From NCBI RefSeq assembly GCF_003095655.1, contig NZ_CP029151.1:929001-993000 (forward strand): a DNA stretch of 64,000 nt. Reading direction: 5' to 3'. Under the pieces are notes generated by a model. It was not told the origin of the DNA and did not search any database. It saw only the letters and a program-made list of their open reading frames with translations. Of this stretch, positions 1-8,316 are shown piece after piece (position 1 is the stretch's first letter; each line of letters opens with the position of its first letter). The translations under genes were made by a program, and so were the position numbers. Source of the DNA: Dokdonia sp. Dokd-P16 (lineage in GTDB: Bacteria > Bacteroidota > Bacteroidia > Flavobacteriales > Flavobacteriaceae).

Positions 1-2449
1 CACCATGCTACTTTGCATGCTTTACATCTTTATAGGTTTTTCTAGCTGGATGATGCTGCCTATACGTGCAAATGCTGGTACAACTATTAATGAGAACAAT
101 CCGTCAAATGCTCGATCACTACTTGCTTATTACAACCGTGAGCAATATGCCGAAACAAAACTCTTTTATGGACCTCAATTTACCTCAGACTATTCTGGAC
201 TAGATCCAGATACGCCATACCTCGACAAACCGAAGTTATACGAGAAAGACGAAGCGCTTGGAAAATATGTTGTGGTAAATGAGTGGCGCAATGCAAAGCA
301 AAATCTTGATGATGCGCATAATGCTATCTTACCAAGAATGTGGAGCCCAGAAAATAATGCAAATTACATGCAGTATACGGGTCCTTTAAAATTCAGTATC
401 AAGTATGATCCTGATATGCCAGAGGAAGATCGCCAGTATCTTCAAGAAGTTGTAACTCAGTTCAAGATAGATTACAGAGACGGAAAGGTAAATTATGAAG
501 GTTATGATGCCTTTCTAAAGAGCCAGATAGGAAGTTACCTAGATGTAGAAAAACCATCCTTTGGAGCAAACATGAATTATATGTTCAGCTTCCAGTTTGG
601 GTATATGTACTGGCGTTACTTCATGTGGAACTTTGTAGGAAGACAAAATGATATACAAGGTAAAGGCGATGACTTTAACGGAAACTGGATTTCTGGAATA
701 GACTTTATAGACAGTATGTTCTTAGGACCTCAAGACAATTTACCGTCTGATGTTGCTGATAACAAAGCTCGTAACACTTATTTCTTTCTTCCGCTATTAT
801 TGGGATTATTAGGTCTTCTTTTTCACGCAAGTAAAGACTGGAAACGTTTTGCAGTATTACTAGTCTTCTTCTTATTTACAGGTCTTGCACTAAAAGTGTA
901 CTTAAATGAACGTGCTTTTGAACCTCGTGAGCGTGATTATGCGCTAGTGGGATCCTTCTATGTCTTTGCGATGTGGATAGGTTTTGGTGTCTATGCGCTA
1001 TTTGATATTGTAAAAGATTTTATAAAACCTAAAATAGCAATGCCTATTGTGGCTGTTATATGTTTACTAGCTGCTCCTGTATTACTTGCCTCACAAAACT
1101 GGGATGACCATGATCGCTCAGGAAGGAAAACGGCACTTGCCATGGCAAAGAAGTACCTAGACTCTGTAGATGAGAATGCCATTATATTCACAATAGGTGA
1201 CAACGATACGTTTGCTCTTTGGTATGCACAAGAAATTGAAGGATATCGTACTGATGTGCGTATTGTAAATACTAGTTTGATTAATACAGATTGGTACTAC
1301 GACCAGATGAAGAGAGCGGCATATAAAAGTCCTCCAGTGCCTAGTTCGCTTACACATGATAAGTATGCAGCATCTAACCGTGAGGCACTATTTTATCAAG
1401 AAACTAAAGACTCTATTATTCCTATCTCACAATGGATGAGTTTTGTTGCTAGCGATGATCCTAGAACAAAGGTAGAGTATGCAAAAGGGCAGTTTTTTAA
1501 CACCTTCCCTAGCAAAAAGGTGCGCATTCCAGTAAATAAGGAAACCGTACTCAAGAACAAGATTGTCCCTATGGATGATGCAGATAGCATTGTACCATAC
1601 ATAGACATTGAACTTAAAGGGAATGTTCTTTACAAGAACAGGCTGCTTATGCTCGACATTATTGCTAGCAATAACTGGGAACGACCTATTTACTTTACTG
1701 GTGGAAGCTTTGGTGATGATGACTACTTATGGATGAAGGACTACCTACAACTAGATGGTGTAGCTTATAAACTTATCCCAATAAGGACTCCTATCGATCC
1801 TCGTAATCCTTATGATATGGGTCGCGTAGATGCAGATAAGATGTATGACATCGTAAAGAAATGGTATTGGGGCAACAGTGGAAGCCCAGATATCTATCAC
1901 GATCGTGAGACACGCACTAATGCTATTACCTATAGAGGTAACATGGCACGTCTAGTGGAGCAACTTCTCGCAGAAAACAAGCCAGAAAAAGCAAAGGAAA
2001 TCATGGATCTCGCTATGGAGAAAATGCCTGTAGACATCTTTGAATTTTACACGCTTGTAGAACCATATATTACTGGATATTATGAGATAGGAGAAACGCA
2101 ACGTGCTCAAGAAATATGGAAAGAAGTTGCTGCTAAGTATCAAGAGCAACTAACTTACTTTAGCAAGGTGGACGAAGAACTTCAATACAAATATTACGAA
2201 GAAATCTTGACTAATATTGAGAAGTACAGAAGTCTTGTAGATCTGCTTATTATAAATGACGATAGAGAACTGTTTGAAAAAGAAGCAACAGTCTTTGATA
2301 ACTACATGCGTACGTTCCCTTACTTAATGGGCGATGATGATGAAGGAGAGGAAATTCCTCAAGAGTTACTTGAAACACTACCTGAACCGTCCATTGAGAT
2401 TCCAGCCCAAGATAGCGTAAGAGACGAAGTAATGACAGATTTAAACTAA
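1..2449 (+). CDS. DUF2723 family membrane protein (C-terminal part, cut by window start)
   Basis: The frame is open to the left edge, so the true start lies upstream and the first Met at base 5 is probably internal. The remaining 814 residues begin in a transmembrane helix, followed by the conserved loop motif P-I-R-A and E-N-N-P-S, and hydrophobic helices around residues 260-300, 315-335 and 345-362. A soluble C-terminal half then has D-N-D-T-F near residue 400 and helical, TPR-like segments. This pattern matches the Bacteroidota DUF2723 proteins (usually about 1100 residues), whose N-terminal half resembles GT-C glycosyltransferases (protein O-mannosyltransferase-like). Its place beside deacetylase and glycosyltransferase genes fits envelope glycosylation, but the acceptor is unknown. 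It probably forms an operon with TerC 8 bp downstream. Confidence 0.8.
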   Translation, partial: TMLLCMLYIFIGFSSWMMLPIRANAGTTINENNPSNARSLLAYYNREQYAETKLFYGPQFTSDYSGLDPDTPYLDKPKLYEKDEALGKYVVVNEWRNAKQNLDDAHNAILPRMWSPENNANYMQYTGPLKFSIKYDPDMPEEDRQYLQEVVTQFKIDYRDGKVNYEGYDAFLKSQIGSYLDVEKPSFGANMNYMFSFQFGYMYWRYFMWNFVGRQNDIQGKGDDFNGNWISGIDFIDSMFLGPQDNLPSDVADNKARNTYFFLPLLLGLLGLLFHASKDWKRFAVLLVFFLFTGLALKVYLNERAFEPRERDYALVGSFYVFAMWIGFGVYALFDIVKDFIKPKIAMPIVAVICLLAAPVLLASQNWDDHDRSGRKTALAMAKKYLDSVDENAIIFTIGDNDTFALWYAQEIEGYRTDVRIVNTSLINTDWYYDQMKRAAYKSPPVPSSLTHDKYAASNREALFYQETKDSIIPISQWMSFVASDDPRTKVEYAKGQFFNTFPSKKVRIPVNKETVLKNKIVPMDDADSIVPYIDIELKGNVLYKNRLLMLDIIASNNWERPIYFTGGSFGDDDYLWMKDYLQLDGVAYKLIPIRTPIDPRNPYDMGRVDADKMYDIVKKWYWGNSGSPDIYHDRETRTNAITYRGNMARLVEQLLAENKPEKAKEIMDLAMEKMPVDIFEFYTLVEPYITGYYEIGETQRAQEIWKEVAAKYQEQLTYFSKVDEELQYKYYEEILTNIEKYRSLVDLLIINDDRELFEKEATVFDNYMRTFPYLMGDDDEGEEIPQELLETLPEPSIEIPAQDSVRDEVMTDLN

Positions 2450-2457
2450 TCTCAACG

Positions 2458-3402
2458 ATGCAGGAGAATATTTTACCATGGGCCTTATTAATAGGCTATA
2501 TAGTTATCCTACTGCTTATAGACTTTTTTGTACTTCACAAAAAAGGAACAACCATAAGCGTTAAAAAAGCATCGTACGAGACCATCTTTTTTATAACTAA
2601 CGCCCTTCTCTTTGGAGGGCTTATTTATTGGTTTTATAGCTCAGGACTCGTAGCAAATCCTTATGATTATTCTGGCACAAAAGCAGTAGTCACCTACTTA
2701 ACAGGTTATCTGGTGGAGCTATCGCTCAGTGTAGATAATCTATTTGTGATTGCAGTAATCTTCACCTCTTTTAAGATTCCAAGCCAGTTCCAACATAGAC
2801 TGTTGTTTTTAGGGATTTTGGGCGCCATCATATTTAGAGCATTACTTATCGGAGTAGGTATTACACTTATTAATAAAATACCTGGAATGCACTTCATTTT
2901 TGGAGGCATCCTACTCTTTACAGCATTCAAGATGCTCAAAGACGATCAAGAACCTGTAAAGAATGAAGAACCAAAGGGATTTGCAAAATGGTTTAAATTC
3001 TCAAAAATAATAGACGGAGATAATTGGGTCACTACAGTAGATGGAAAGCGCGTTTTTACAGCTTTATTTGGAGCACTGGTTACCATAGAGCTTACAGATT
3101 TACTTTTTGCCTTAGATAGCATTCCTGCAATACTAGCCATTACAAAGGACCCCTTTATCGTATACAGTTCAAATATATTTGCCATTATGGGGTTGAGATC
3201 GCTCTATTTCTTTCTAGCCAATATGCTAGAGCGATTTAAGTATCTTAAGTACAGTGTTTTTGTAATACTGCTATTTGTCGCAGCCAAACTTATTGTAGGT
3301 CATTACTATCCGTTCCCAGAATGGTTATCACTCGTTGTCATTTTCGTATGTCTAGGCGCAGGGGTTATGTACTCTCTTAGCAAAGATCAGACGCGACTAT
3401 AG
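2458..3402 (+). CDS. TerC/Alx family integral membrane protein
   Basis: A 314-residue polytopic membrane protein with about eight or nine hydrophobic helices. Two acidic intramembrane motifs typical of the TerC/Alx family are visible: S-L-S-V-D-N-L-F-V near residue 90 and E-L-T-D-L-L-F-A-L-D-S-I near residue 215. The length matches the Alx branch rather than the shorter tellurite TerC. Family members are linked to manganese or other metal export and to metalation of exported proteins; the substrate here is inferred only. The gene starts 8 bp after the preceding stop and its stop codon abuts the next start, so the three genes are likely co-transcribed. The alkaline riboswitch known upstream of E. 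coli alx is not expected in so short a gap. Confidence 0.88.
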   Translation: MQENILPWALLIGYIVILLLIDFFVLHKKGTTISVKKASYETIFFITNALLFGGLIYWFYSSGLVANPYDYSGTKAVVTYLTGYLVELSLSVDNLFVIAVIFTSFKIPSQFQHRLLFLGILGAIIFRALLIGVGITLINKIPGMHFIFGGILLFTAFKMLKDDQEPVKNEEPKGFAKWFKFSKIIDGDNWVTTVDGKRVFTALFGALVTIELTDLLFALDSIPAILAITKDPFIVYSSNIFAIMGLRSLYFFLANMLERFKYLKYSVFVILLFVAAKLIVGHYYPFPEWLSLVVIFVCLGAGVMYSLSKDQTRL

Positions 3403-4068
3403 ATGAGCTTTTTAAAACCTTCTCGAGTACCTTCCATAGTTACCTGGTTGTATCCAAGTTGGTATTTGTGGAGCAAACCAAAAGGTAAGAAAACTATCTA
3501 TCTCACCTTTGACGACGGACCTATTCCTGAGGTGACCGATTTTGTTTTGGATACGCTTTCGCGAAAGCGTGACAACCCTATACCCGCCACTTTTTTTTGC
3601 ATAGGAGATAATGTGCGTAAGCATCCAGAGGTGTTTAAAAGAATCCTTGCCGAAGGTCACTCCATAGGGAATCACACCTACAATCACTTACAGGGATGGA
3701 AAACGGATAACGAGACGTATTTAAAAAACACACAGCTCGCCGAACTTGAGATGAGCAAGCATATAGAAGGTAATCCTGACGCATTAACAAGTACGCTATT
3801 TAGACCACCATATGGAAAAGTAAAGCGTAAGCAGGCATCTGCATTGCGCAAGATGGGATATAAAATCGTAATGTATCGTATAGTTGCTTATGACTGGGAG
3901 TCAAGTATTACTCCGGAAGCATGTCTACATAACGTAATTGATACTGCTCAGGATGGAGATATTATCGTTTTTCACGACAGTGTAAAAGCATTTAAGAATT
4001 TACAATATGCGCTTCCTAAAGCTATTGAGTATTTTGAAAAAGCTGGATTTAGCTTTGGGAAATTGTAG
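3403..4068 (+). CDS. Polysaccharide deacetylase (NodB homology domain)
   Basis: A 221-residue protein of the CE4 family, which removes N- or O-acetyl groups from cell-wall or capsule sugars. Visible motifs in order: T-F-D-D-G-P with the catalytic base Asp and a metal Asp (residues 35-40); H-S-I-G-N-H-T-Y-N-H with the metal histidines; R-P-P-Y-G; Y-D-W; and F-H-D-S near the C-terminus with the catalytic His. There is no convincing signal peptide, so it may act in the cytoplasm or be anchored weakly by its N-terminal aromatic stretch. The ATG follows the terC stop with no gap. Residues T-L-S-R-K-R near position 50 are encoded by one copy of the 20-bp palindromic repeat, inserted between the first and second motifs. 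Confidence 0.9.
   Translation: MSFLKPSRVPSIVTWLYPSWYLWSKPKGKKTIYLTFDDGPIPEVTDFVLDTLSRKRDNPIPATFFCIGDNVRKHPEVFKRILAEGHSIGNHTYNHLQGWKTDNETYLKNTQLAELEMSKHIEGNPDALTSTLFRPPYGKVKRKQASALRKMGYKIVMYRIVAYDWESSITPEACLHNVIDTAQDGDIIVFHDSVKAFKNLQYALPKAIEYFEKAGFSFGKL
3552..3570. repeat. Palindromic repeat copy 1, inside the deacetylase gene
   Basis: Nineteen of the 20 consensus bases TACGCTTTCGCGAAAGCGTA are present. The frame used reads T-L-S-R-K-R, in a loop between conserved motifs of the deacetylase. Confidence 0.95.
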
Positions 4069-4073
4069 TGTTA

Positions 4074-4373
4074 TTATACTGAGTACTCTTCCATAATACC
4101 AATAATGGTATTTGCATCTAGCGCTCCGCTTTGACGCCATATCATCTCCCCGTTTTTATAAATAATTAGGGTAGGTAACGCTTTAATGCGCAATGCTTCG
4201 GCAAGCTTGTTATTCTTATCTACATCTATCTTAATCACTTTTCCCTTATCGCCTATTGCGGCAGCTACTTCCCTAAGAACAGGATGCATTGCCATTGAAT
4301 TTTCATTCCAGTCTGTATAAAAGTCTAACAGTATCGGAATATTTACGTCTATAAGTTCTCCAAATTTTGACAT
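4074..4373 (-). CDS. Thioredoxin-fold protein lacking the CxxC active site
   Basis: A 99-residue single-domain thioredoxin fold. The beta strand I-L-L-D-F-Y-T-D-W leads directly into N-E-N-S-M where thioredoxins have C-G-P-C, so both redox cysteines are missing and the protein contains no cysteine at all. The cis-proline loop L-P-T-L is kept (residues 66-69), as is K-I-D-V-D-K-N. It cannot be a dithiol oxidoreductase. From memory, similar cysteine-free proteins occur across Flavobacteriia, suggesting a structural or chaperone-like role rather than decay, but I could not check this. It ends 5 bp from the convergent deacetylase and follows the metallophosphoesterase gene with a 63-bp gap on the same strand. 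Confidence 0.85.
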   Translation of the reverse strand: MSKFGELIDVNIPILLDFYTDWNENSMAMHPVLREVAAAIGDKGKVIKIDVDKNNKLAEALRIKALPTLIIYKNGEMIWRQSGALDANTIIGIMEEYSV

Positions 4374-4436
4374 ACCTATGGATTTTATTAATCAATTAAG
4401 GATTACGTGCTTAGTAAAGATAGCACTTTATTGGTA

Positions 4437-5663
4437 TTATGCGTTTGCACTAGCTCTTTTCAACTCTATAACAGTTATCTCAGGCCAAATCCCTACCCTT
4501 CCAGGAAAAGCAAGATACCCAAAACCACGGTTTACATTTATATACTGCTTTGCATCTTCATAGATACCTGCCCAGTATTTATAGCGCCACTTTACAGGAC
4601 TCCATTTAAACCAACCTGGTATCTCAATACCAAATTGCATGCCATGCGTGTGACCACTAAGCGTTAAGTGAAAATGCTCTGGGTGATCCTTTACCTCAAA
4701 CTCCCAGTGAGAAGGGTCATGACTCATTAGTACTTTAAACTCCTCCTTATCAAGCCCGTTTATTGCTTTATTGAGATCTCCCGCTTTTTTAAATCCGCCT
4801 TCACCCCAGTTTTCTACTCCTACAATTGCAAGACGCTCTCCATCTCTTTCAATAAAGTGGTGCTCATTAAGTAATAGCTTAAAGTCCATCTCTTTTTGGA
4901 TTTCTTTGAGCCTATTGAGGTTATCTATTTTTGCCTGAGGCGTAGGCCACTCTACATAATCGCCATAGTCATGATTTCCTAAAACAGAAAACTTCCCATC
5001 TTTTGCACGCAAACGAGCGAAAGAATCTTGCCATTCATCCATCTCGCTCGCTTCATTATTTACCATATCACCAGTAAATAAGATAGCATCACTAGCCTGC
5101 TCATTAATAAGATCTATAGCATAGTTTACCTTCTCCTTATTATCAAAGCTTCCACTATGTATGTCACTTATTTGTGTAATCTTATAACCATCAAAGGCAG
5201 CTGGAAGGTCATCAAACGTGAGCGTATACTTAAGGACTTTAAAATTATAACGCCCTTTTATAACTCCGTATAAAATAGATGCAAATGGTATTGCTGCTAG
5301 CCCTAACGCAATCTGACTTACAAATTTACGGCGAGAGGGAATTGCTTTACCTTCTGAGCTTGCCGATATTTTATGCACACCACCACGTATAAGTCTAAAG
5401 ATATCTTCTCCAAACATGGTTGCAATAATGATTAGCTTACAAACAATGAGAATGATAAATGAGACCACAAAGAATTGTGTTAAAGCACTCATGTTACGTC
5501 GTCCTCCAGTAGAGAATTGATAGATCATCCCTCCTATTATAAATAAGGTAATAAGAAAGTATAAAATGGTTCCCCAGCGGCCTTTTACAAGAAATCTAAA
5601 TGCTTGGTAGGCATATATATCTAGGGCAATCACAAATAGGATAATAAAAATAAATCTGAGCAC
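4437..5663 (-). CDS. Membrane-anchored metallophosphoesterase (YaeI-like)
   Basis: 408 residues. The N-terminal 135 residues hold about four hydrophobic segments (near 1-22, 33-55, 63-85 and 112-135). A calcineurin-like phosphoesterase domain follows with all the metal motifs: I-S-D-I-H-S-G, F-T-G-D-M-V-N, V-L-G-N-H-D-Y, L-M-S-H-D-P and S-G-H-T-H-G. This is the arrangement of the YaeI/YkuE family, which acts on phosphorylated lipids or UDP-linked lipid A precursors at the membrane; the substrate here is not known. It lies downstream of manA on the same strand with 110 bp between them, a gap that contains a copy of the palindromic repeat. Confidence 0.9.
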   Translation of the reverse strand: MLRFIFIILFVIALDIYAYQAFRFLVKGRWGTILYFLITLFIIGGMIYQFSTGGRRNMSALTQFFVVSFIILIVCKLIIIATMFGEDIFRLIRGGVHKISASSEGKAIPSRRKFVSQIALGLAAIPFASILYGVIKGRYNFKVLKYTLTFDDLPAAFDGYKITQISDIHSGSFDNKEKVNYAIDLINEQASDAILFTGDMVNNEASEMDEWQDSFARLRAKDGKFSVLGNHDYGDYVEWPTPQAKIDNLNRLKEIQKEMDFKLLLNEHHFIERDGERLAIVGVENWGEGGFKKAGDLNKAINGLDKEEFKVLMSHDPSHWEFEVKDHPEHFHLTLSGHTHGMQFGIEIPGWFKWSPVKWRYKYWAGIYEDAKQYINVNRGFGYLAFPGRVGIWPEITVIELKRASANA

Positions 5664-5749
5664 AGTTTATGAATTTAGGTAAAAATATAGGGTGAACTAT
5701 TAGTAGAGTTCCGTTTCACGTTTCTTTAACTATAAAGGTGTTATTTACA

Positions 5750-5769
5750 TACGCTTTCGCGAAAGCGTA
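5750..5769. repeat. Palindromic repeat copy 2, intergenic
   Basis: A perfect 20-base copy, located 4 bp after the end of manA (which is on the minus strand) and about 90 bp before the metallophosphoesterase start. There is no T-run consistent with a terminator. Confidence 0.97.
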
Positions 5770-5773
5770 CCTA

Positions 5774-6745
5774 TCAAACAGTGACTTCTAAGATTTTTGC
5801 ATGACTGCTTGTAAACGAAAGTCCATTTACAACCGCTGGTAATACTACGGTCTGTCCTTTTTTAAATGTGTACACCTCATCATTACATGAAAACGTTGCA
5901 TTACCATCTACACACATAAGAATTGTAAAAGAATCCTTATTACTATAATCTCTGGTTGTATCTCCTTCTAAGGTCAAAATAGCTGTTTGGAAATATGGTG
6001 TTTCCATGATAGAAACAGCTTCATTAACCTGGGTTTTATAAGGAGTATTATAGGTGTCATATCCTTTTAAGTCTACTACATCAATAGCCTCCTCACTATG
6101 GAGATCACGCAATGCTCCTGTTTTTGCATCTATTCTATTGTAATCAAAAATGCGATAAGTAACATCAGATGTTTGCTGTATTTCGGCTAGTAATACACCT
6201 GCACCTATGGCATGTACTCTACCTGTAGGAATATGAAATACATCACCTTCTTTTATGTATTCTGTATGTAAAAGATCTACAATATTTCCATCCTTTACAG
6301 CTTTTTCATATTGTTCTTTTGAAGTATCCTCTTCAAAACCAACAATAATACTTGCATCATGATCTGCTTGCATGATATACCACATCTCATTTTTTCCAAA
6401 AGAATTATGACGCTCCTTTGCTACCTTATCATCTGGATGCACTTGTATAGAAAGCGGAGTTTTGGCGTCTAGAAATTTAATAAGTAACGGGAAATTTGTA
6501 CCAAATCGTTCAAGCACGGATGCTCCTAAAAATTGCGCTCCATAAGTGGTAATGAGATCATGTAAGGTATTACCTGCAAGCGGCCCGTTTGACACTTGTG
6601 TCTCGCTACCTTCTACATCAGAAACCTCCCAAGATTCACCTATCTGATCTCCACTAAATTCTTTATTGAGCTCTGTGCGCAACTTATCACCACCCCAAAG
6701 GCGGTATTTAAAGTGTGGAGTAAAAAATAGGGGATATAGTTTCAT
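5774..6745 (-). CDS. manA: Mannose-6-phosphate isomerase, class I
   Basis: 323 residues of the type I phosphomannose isomerase family, which interconverts fructose-6-phosphate and mannose-6-phosphate in the cytoplasm using zinc. Seen in the sequence: the N-terminal F-K-Y-R-L-W-G-G motif, S-I-Q-V-H-P-D-D with the zinc His, E-M-W-Y-I, the H-I-P-T-G-R-V-H-A-I-G loop, and the conserved R-I-F-D-Y-N-R. The C-terminal cupin half is short, as in the compact Bacillus/Bacteroidota form. It would supply mannose-6-phosphate and then GDP-mannose for the surrounding glycan-assembly genes, which is inference from context. Confidence 0.95.
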   Translation of the reverse strand: MKLYPLFFTPHFKYRLWGGDKLRTELNKEFSGDQIGESWEVSDVEGSETQVSNGPLAGNTLHDLITTYGAQFLGASVLERFGTNFPLLIKFLDAKTPLSIQVHPDDKVAKERHNSFGKNEMWYIMQADHDASIIVGFEEDTSKEQYEKAVKDGNIVDLLHTEYIKEGDVFHIPTGRVHAIGAGVLLAEIQQTSDVTYRIFDYNRIDAKTGALRDLHSEEAIDVVDLKGYDTYNTPYKTQVNEAVSIMETPYFQTAILTLEGDTTRDYSNKDSFTILMCVDGNATFSCNDEVYTFKKGQTVVLPAVVNGLSFTSSHAKILEVTV

Positions 6746-6818
6746 AGTCTAAATAGGTCGCAAATATACAGCTTACCTTAAATTTTTCTATCACTTCTAT
6801 TTCTTGATTCGCTATCTG

Positions 6819-6826
6819 TATTTTTG
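6819..6826 (+). promoter_or_regulatory. Candidate Bacteroidota -7 box (TAnnTTTG)
   Basis: TATTTTTG lies 8 bp before the ABC ATPase start codon. A TTG occurs at 6804-6806, but 12 bp is too close for a standard -33 element. The leader would be almost absent. Confidence 0.4.
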
Positions 6827-6834
6827 TAAACACT

Positions 6835-7791
6835 ATGCTTAAATTAAAAGATGTACTATTTCATATTTCTAACCGCTTTACAATAGGTCCTATCAACTTG
6901 TCTATCAGCCAAGGTGATCATATCGCGCTTATAGGAGAAAGCGGTTGTGGTAAGACCACCTTACTCAAAATGGTTTATGGACTTTATGATCTAGATGAAG
7001 GGGCAATCACATGGAAAGAAGAAAAAATCACCGGTCCAGAAGATCATCTCATACCAGGAATGCCTTTTATAAAATATCTTTCTCAAGATTTTGACCTCAT
7101 GCCATTCACTTCGGTAGCAGAAAATATTAATAAATACTTAAGCAGACTAGAGCCTGAAGCGAGTAAGGCGCGCACAGATGAGCTCATGGAAGTGGTTGAA
7201 ATGACGGCGTATGCAAACGCACACGTAAAAACGCTCTCTGGCGGACAAAAACAACGTGTTGCACTCGCACAAACGCTAGCCAAAGAACCAGAATTACTCC
7301 TGCTAGACGAGCCATTCTCACACATAGATAACTTTAGAAAAAATAAATTACGCCGTAGGTTATTTAGCTACCTAAAAAAACAACAAATCACCTGCTTAGT
7401 TGCAACGCATGATAGTACAGATGTACTAGCCTTTATGGATAAAACCGTAGTGATGAAAGGTGGAAAAGTAATCGCTCATGATGAGACACTAGCATTGTAT
7501 AAGAACCCTCCTAGCTATTACGTTGGTTCGCTTTTTGGAGATATTAATGTACTGCCTAAAACCTGGTTTTTTAAAGATTACCAAGGTGATGCTACCCTAT
7601 TATTACATCCTCACGAGATTACGACAGTAACCGATGGAAAAATAGCAACCGTTACAGATTGCTATTTTATGGGTTCGCACTATTTGGTAACCGCTATGGT
7701 AGGAGATAAAATTGTTCTCTTTAATACATCAGCTCCATATCCTACACATACAGATGTTATACTAGGCCTTAAAATTAGTACACCGAAGTAA
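6835..7791 (+). CDS. ABC transporter ATP-binding protein with C-terminal TOBE-like domain
   Basis: 318 residues. The nucleotide-binding domain is complete: Walker A G-E-S-G-C-G-K-T-T (about 34-42), Q-loop S-Q-D-F-D, signature L-S-G-G-Q-K-Q-R (about 137-144), Walker B L-L-L-L-D-E-P, and H-loop A-T-H-D. The last 80 residues contain L-L-H-P-H-E-I and a beta-rich segment typical of the TOBE region of CUT1/FbpC/PotA-like importers. No permease or binding protein is adjacent, so it may serve a transporter encoded elsewhere; substrate unknown. Its 3' end overlaps the convergent Gre-like gene by 17 bp. Confidence 0.88.
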   Translation: MLKLKDVLFHISNRFTIGPINLSISQGDHIALIGESGCGKTTLLKMVYGLYDLDEGAITWKEEKITGPEDHLIPGMPFIKYLSQDFDLMPFTSVAENINKYLSRLEPEASKARTDELMEVVEMTAYANAHVKTLSGGQKQRVALAQTLAKEPELLLLDEPFSHIDNFRKNKLRRRLFSYLKKQQITCLVATHDSTDVLAFMDKTVVMKGGKVIAHDETLALYKNPPSYYVGSLFGDINVLPKTWFFKDYQGDATLLLHPHEITTVTDGKIATVTDCYFMGSHYLVTAMVGDKIVLFNTSAPYPTHTDVILGLKISTPK

Positions 7792-8233
7792 TGGTAATAT
7801 CGCTTTCGCGAAAGCGTACTACATCACCTTTTTTCTTACTCAATAATAATTGCCCCATAGGCGATGCAAGTGCTATCGCATAATAAGGTCTTCCTTCTAT
7901 TTTTATTTCTCCTGCCGAAACCGAGATAAAGAAACGATTTGTAGAGGTATGAACTACACTGCCTAGGCGCACGTAGTCGCTCTTTACTTTGATATCAACT
8001 TTAGATAAGGCATCTTCTATCTTCCCTATTTCTTTAAGTTGCTCGCCCGCTTGCTCGCGATCAATCTGTAGCATCGCTCGTCCTGTCTCATGCTTATCTC
8101 CCGCCGAACTTTTAGTCTCGTCTTCTAGCGATTCCATGATATCTGCAATCACAGTTTCTACCTTATTGCGACGGTTTACAATCCACTGTGTGCATTTTGT
8201 AAAGAGTTCTAATTTTATTTCTTGATGATTCAT
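7775..8233 (-). CDS. GreA/GreB-like transcription elongation factor family protein
   Basis: 152 residues. The N-terminal 75 residues look like an antiparallel coiled coil with acidic residues near the tip (S-A-G-D-K-H-E-T-G-R). The C-terminal half resembles the FKBP-like Gre domain, with I-A-L-A-S-P-M-G-Q-L-L-L-S-K-K-K-G-D. Gre factors enter the RNA polymerase secondary channel and stimulate transcript cleavage; whether this divergent member does so is unknown. Database names for such flavobacterial proteins may be misleading. The residues R-F-R-E-S close to the C-terminus come from a palindromic repeat, and the last codons overlap the convergent ABC gene. Confidence 0.72.
   Translation of the reverse strand: MNHQEIKLELFTKCTQWIVNRRNKVETVIADIMESLEDETKSSAGDKHETGRAMLQIDREQAGEQLKEIGKIEDALSKVDIKVKSDYVRLGSVVHTSTNRFFISVSAGEIKIEGRPYYAIALASPMGQLLLSKKKGDVVRFRESDITITSVY
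7801..7818. repeat. Palindromic repeat copy 3, inside the Gre-like gene
   Basis: Eighteen consensus bases. It is read on the minus strand as V-R-F-R-E-S-D, within the last ten or so codons of the gene and 10 bp beyond the convergent ABC gene stop. Confidence 0.95.
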
Positions 8234-8316
8234 AAATTACTTGCCTATGGTTATGTGACAATAAACTTATTATACGTGTAAACACATAAAAGGTTACAAT
8301 CACTAGCTACAAAATT

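Noticed and set aside
5711-5724. GTTTCACGTTTC, resembling half of the parS centromere site
   Set aside because: Only the left half matches TGTTTCACGTGAAACA; the right half is not complementary.
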